Shown: positions 30,606 to 33,559 of the stretch, in pieces
Layout of the letters: every line of letters starts with the position of its first letter
Numbering within the stretch: position 1 is the first letter of the stretch
Assembly: GCA_038230695.1 (NCBI GenBank)
Contig: JBBRMT010000019.1
Coordinates: forward strand, 1-33,559
Direction: 5' to 3'
Origin: QHBQ01 sp038230695
Lineage (GTDB): Bacteria; Chloroflexota; Chloroflexia; QHBQ01
DNA length: 33,559 nucleotides
The notes under the pieces: generated by a model
What the model was told of the DNA's origin: nothing
Databases searched by the model: none
Seen by the model: only the letters and a program-made list of their open reading frames with translations
Program-made: the position numbers and the translations under genes

Positions 30606-31574
30606 TTAGTCACGTAGCAAGCAGTGTTCATCGGCACACGATACTGCTGAGTCAACATTACCCCCACTGATCACCGCAACCACCCGCTTGCCGCGCAGCC
30701 CCACCTTGCCGCTCATTATAGCTGCGGTCGTCACGCTACCGCTCGGCTCGGCGACCAGATGGGCGCGGCGGGCCAGCAGGCTCATCGCGGCGCGGATCTC
30801 ATCCTCGCTGACGGTCACGATTTCGTCAACATACTTCTGCATCTGTCGCCAGTTCAAATCACCAATGCGCTGGGTGCGGAGGCCGTCGGCAATCGTCTCC
30901 ACCTTCGCCCACTCCACGATATGCCCGGCTTGGCGCGAATCGTAGGCATCGGCTGCGCCCTCCGGCTCGACCCCGATAACTCGCACATCAGGGCGCAGCG
31001 ATTTGACCGCAGTGGCAATACCGCTGATCAACCCGCCGCCGCCAATTGGTACCAGGATGGCATCGAACTCCGCCAGATCGGCGCATACCTCCAGCCCAAC
31101 CGTTCCCTGTCCGGCAATAATGTAGGGGTCGTCGTAGGGCGGCACGATGGCATAGCCGTGTTCTGCCGCCAGTTCCTCGGCCTTCAGCCGCCGCTCCTCG
31201 GAGCTGTCACCCACGAATACAACCGCCGCGCCCCAACTGCGAGTGCCGTCAATCTTCACCTGGGCGGTCTTTGCGGGCATCACCACCACAGCGGGACAAC
31301 CCAGCAAATGCGCGGCGCAGGCTACGCCCTGGGCGTGGTTGCCGGAGGAGTAAGTGATCACCCCGCGCTGGCGTTGCTCTGCGCTCAGGCTATGTACCTT
31401 GTTGTACGCGCCGCGAATCTTGAAGCTGCCCGTCTTTTGCAGGCACTCCGGTTTGAAATATACCACATTACTCAGCTCGTCACCCTGAAAAGGCAGCAGG
31501 GGGGTGTGTACCACAATGCCATGCAAAACCCTGGCTGCAGCGTAGATGTCGTCAATTGTCACGTAGTCGCTCAT
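30606..31574 (-). CDS. PLP-dependent serine/threonine dehydratase (or serine racemase type)
   Basis: The 322-residue fold-type II PLP enzyme has CLQKTGSFKIRGAYNKV (Schiff-base lysine in SFKIRGA near 53), SSGNHAQGVA and the phosphate-binding GGGGLISG near 178. The C-terminal VISGGNVD is also typical. It converts threonine or serine to a 2-oxo acid and ammonia in the cytoplasm. There is no ACT regulatory domain, so it is the catabolic/TdcB or serine racemase-like class and not the isoleucine-controlled IlvA. ATG 31574 overlaps the stop of the upstream deacetylase gene (ATGA), with AAGGAG seven bases before it. Confidence 0.93.
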   Translation of the reverse strand: MSDYVTIDDIYAAARVLHGIVVHTPLLPFQGDELSNVVYFKPECLQKTGSFKIRGAYNKVHSLSAEQRQRGVITYSSGNHAQGVACAAHLLGCPAVVVMPAKTAQVKIDGTRSWGAAVVFVGDSSEERRLKAEELAAEHGYAIVPPYDDPYIIAGQGTVGLEVCADLAEFDAILVPIGGGGLISGIATAVKSLRPDVRVIGVEPEGAADAYDSRQAGHIVEWAKVETIADGLRTQRIGDLNWRQMQKYVDEIVTVSEDEIRAAMSLLARRAHLVAEPSGSVTTAAIMSGKVGLRGKRVVAVISGGNVDSAVSCADEHCLLRD

Positions 31575-32737
31575 GGGTTCTCCTTATACGTCAGCGTGCC
31601 GCCAATCGAAGCCACAAAGCCCGCCAATGCCTCACCGCCCGCCACCCGCACACGGGGCAACTCTAGCAGTGGGCTGGTAGGGTAGCTCCAGCCATAGCGC
31701 GTGGTAGTCGCTGCGACATAGCCAGCCCGTTGTGCCGCCTGCTCCACTGCCCAGTTGTAGTGACCCGCCGGATAGCAGATAATCATCACTGGCTTACCAA
31801 TGTGAGTCTCCAACTGTGATTTCGCCTCTTGTAGTTCGTAATCAAGCCGTGCCGGGTCGAGACTATCTAGGTTAATGTGGCTGACGCTGTGGCTCTCGAT
31901 GTCCATCCCTGCCGCGCTCATCGCTTGCAACTGCGGCCAGGTAAGGTAGCCCTGCCAGCCAACCTTGCCGCTGATGATAAAGAATGTGCCGACCATGCCA
32001 TGCTGCTCCAGCAGGGGGATGGCGTTGGTGTAGATGTCGTCGTAGCCATCGTCGAAGGTTAGCACGATGGGGTTGGCGGGCAACGGTGCCGTAGGTTGGC
32101 CCAACCGTGTTGCATTCGTCCATTCCACATATCGCGAAAGGGTGATGGTCTGGTAGCCGTGTCTACCAAGATAGTCGAGTTGCGCGGCAAAACTCGACGG
32201 CGTTACCGATAGACCGATGCGAATTGCGTCCGCATTCTCAGGTGGCACCGCGATGTGGTGGTACATCATGATTGGCACGCCCGCGCCGTTGTAATGCCGC
32301 GCTTCTGCCGGTGGCTTGTTCGCCTGCAATGGTGTGGCTACGGCCACTATAATCGGTGTTGCTGCGGTGACTGCAGTAGGCGTAGCGGGTGGCTCTGGCG
32401 TAACCGTGGGCAGCGTGAGGGCGATCTCGGTGGTAGGCTGCTGCGCCACAGTTGGTAGCATGGTGGGGTCGTAGGCGCTCGGCTGTATTGGATCGGCGGC
32501 GAAGGTAATCGTGGTGGTGGCCGGTAGTGCAATTGGGTTGGCGGCTGGCGAGGTAGGGCTAGCAGTTGGCCCCATTTGCGTGGCTGGCTCTACTGCCGCT
32601 ACCGCCTCGATGCGAACTATTTGCACCGCAGGCGGTTGCAAAGCCGCGCCAAGCGCCTGCCAACCACTCACCGCCAGCAGGAGGGTAGTCGCCAGCAGCA
32701 GCAACCACGAATAAACGTGGCGATTTCTGATCTCCAT
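31571..32737 (-). CDS. Polysaccharide deacetylase (NodB domain), membrane-anchored
   Basis: The 388 residues begin with an N-terminal membrane anchor (YSWLLLLATTLLLAVSGW), then a Thr/Pro/Ala-rich spacer of about 100 residues. The NodB domain follows, with VPIMMYHHI, LTFDDGYDD (catalytic Asp and metal Asp), IESHSVSH (two metal histidines), ICYPAGHYN and a C-terminal LLELPRVRV. Such enzymes remove acetyl groups from cell-wall or secreted glycans outside the membrane. The stop codon overlaps the next gene by four bases and the gene starts 11 bases after the oxidoreductase stop, so the three form an operon. Confidence 0.93.
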   Translation of the reverse strand: MEIRNRHVYSWLLLLATTLLLAVSGWQALGAALQPPAVQIVRIEAVAAVEPATQMGPTASPTSPAANPIALPATTTITFAADPIQPSAYDPTMLPTVAQQPTTEIALTLPTVTPEPPATPTAVTAATPIIVAVATPLQANKPPAEARHYNGAGVPIMMYHHIAVPPENADAIRIGLSVTPSSFAAQLDYLGRHGYQTITLSRYVEWTNATRLGQPTAPLPANPIVLTFDDGYDDIYTNAIPLLEQHGMVGTFFIISGKVGWQGYLTWPQLQAMSAAGMDIESHSVSHINLDSLDPARLDYELQEAKSQLETHIGKPVMIICYPAGHYNWAVEQAAQRAGYVAATTTRYGWSYPTSPLLELPRVRVAGGEALAGFVASIGGTLTYKENP

Positions 32738-32748
32738 AGGCGATGACT

Positions 32749-33559
32749 TTACAACTCACCGTATTGCAGGCGAGGGCGTTCGGCACGGACGCTGGTTTGC
32801 TGCTCAATCAGCTTCCTGACCGGCTCGACCTCCTCGTTGCGGTTGATAAAGATGGCCGCACCAATGTGGTCGTCCTTGACGTACAACACGCTGAAGGGCT
32901 TCTGCGTGGGGTCACCGCGCACGATCAGCTCATCCCATTCCTTGACATTACCGAGATACTCCATCGCCACATCGAACACATCGGAGAAGAAGTAGGGCAG
33001 GGTGGTGTATTCCTCATGCGCCCCGGCCATGTTGCGGCCCGCCGCCTTGCCGCTATTCTGGGCGACATCCCAGTGTTCCACCCGCAACTTGCGCCCATAC
33101 AACGCGCTGTCGAAGGCGGCAATATCACCTGCGACGAACACATCTGGAGCGCTGCTCTCAAGATACTGATTCACGTCCACGCCCCGCTCGGCCATCTTCA
33201 GCGCGGCTTGCTCGGCCACTTCGGTGTAGGGCGTTGCGCCCACGCCCGCGAGGACGAAATCGGCATCCAGGCTACGACCACCCTGGGTCTTGACCCGCAG
33301 GCCGCTACTGCCCTGCTCGATCGCGCTGGCGCTATCCTCGTGGATGATCTCGATGTCATGCTGCTCAAGCACGCCGGTCATGAAGGCGGCAACCTGGGGG
33401 CCGAACATCTCCCACACTTGCTTGCCCTTGTTCAGCAGCGTAACCTTCGCGCCCATCTGCGCGACACTGGCGGCAACCTCCACCCCGATGAAGCCCGCAC
33501 CGATGATGACCACCCGCTGGCCCGCGCTGATCTGTTGCTTGAGGCGACGGCTGTCGTCT
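32749..33559 (-). CDS. FAD/NAD(P)-dependent oxidoreductase, rubredoxin-reductase type (N-terminus off the right edge)
   Basis: The frame is open to base 33559 and the first visible residues (DDSRRLKQQISAGQRVVIIG) are internal, so the true start lies outside the window. The GTG at 33513 is not a start. VVIIGAGFIGVEVAASVAQMG is the NAD(P)-binding Rossmann motif and DVFVAGDIAAFD the second FAD-binding motif. The C-terminal region (WDVAQNSGKAAGRNMAG, then YFFSDVFDVAMEYLG) matches class I ferredoxin/rubredoxin reductases and AIF-like proteins. It would pass electrons between NAD(P)H and a small redox protein or oxygenase. About 270 residues are visible of the usual 400. Confidence 0.9.
   Translation of the reverse strand, partial: DDSRRLKQQISAGQRVVIIGAGFIGVEVAASVAQMGAKVTLLNKGKQVWEMFGPQVAAFMTGVLEQHDIEIIHEDSASAIEQGSSGLRVKTQGGRSLDADFVLAGVGATPYTEVAEQAALKMAERGVDVNQYLESSAPDVFVAGDIAAFDSALYGRKLRVEHWDVAQNSGKAAGRNMAGAHEEYTTLPYFFSDVFDVAMEYLGNVKEWDELIVRGDPTQKPFSVLYVKDDHIGAAIFINRNEEVEPVRKLIEQQTSVRAERPRLQYGEL

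Overview
The window is a gene-dense, GC-rich bacterial chromosome segment, most likely from a member of the Chloroflexota. This assignment is an inference. It rests on Thr/Pro-rich linkers after the lipoboxes of the binding proteins, a DUF4446 protein, an ArsA-family ATPase, an F420-type (Ddn-like) reductase, frequent TTG/GTG starts, and many short palindromic intergenic repeats. Promoters are of the ordinary TTGACA-17-TATAAT kind and fit the RpoD encoded here.

Layout. 1-1290: two tandem DUF488 genes (minus; the first runs off the left edge) and two tRNA-Gln genes behind one near-consensus promoter. 1394-1611: a TA-flanked MITE-like element, then the uvrC promoter. 1612-5004: uvrC, a DUF6328-type membrane protein and a zinc-ribbon/AlbA_2 protein. 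5222-8279 (minus): a three-gene ABC importer of the TrpXYZ-like type (COG4120 permease, COG1101 ATPase, COG2984 binding protein). 8422-11211: a GT-C-like membrane glycosyltransferase whose 3' end runs antisense into the next gene. 10885-13695 (minus): a full-length but very diverged paralogue of the DNA polymerase III alpha subunit (DnaE) that has lost its catalytic PDxD aspartates and its PHP metal ligands. 14017-17679: an ArsA-family ATPase, an acidic protein of unknown function, the RpoD-type sigma factor and a Ddn-like reductase. 17705-19309 (minus): a YtcJ-like amidohydrolase. 19617-21195: a secreted beta-rich protein and a DUF4446 protein. 21264-21704 (minus): a hypothetical protein.

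28325 down to 21803 (minus) is a self-contained beta-glucoside operon: promoter, two CelR-like operators, LacI regulator, sugar-binding lipoprotein, MalF, MalG, GH1 beta-glucosidase, terminator. The LacI frame has no stop codon and runs directly into the binding-protein frame. No ABC ATPase is encoded in the operon, so a shared one elsewhere is implied. 28564-30557 is a lower-GC type II restriction-modification module: an EcoRI homologue facing a D12-class adenine methyltransferase. I found no GAATTC in the window by eye. 30606-33559 (minus) is an operon of an FAD/NAD(P) oxidoreductase (runs off the right edge), a polysaccharide deacetylase and a serine/threonine dehydratase.

The items most worth a second look are the catalytically dead DnaE paralogue, the EcoRI/D12 restriction system with its apparent site avoidance, the stop-less LacI-binding protein frame, and repeats that have inserted in frame into two coding sequences.
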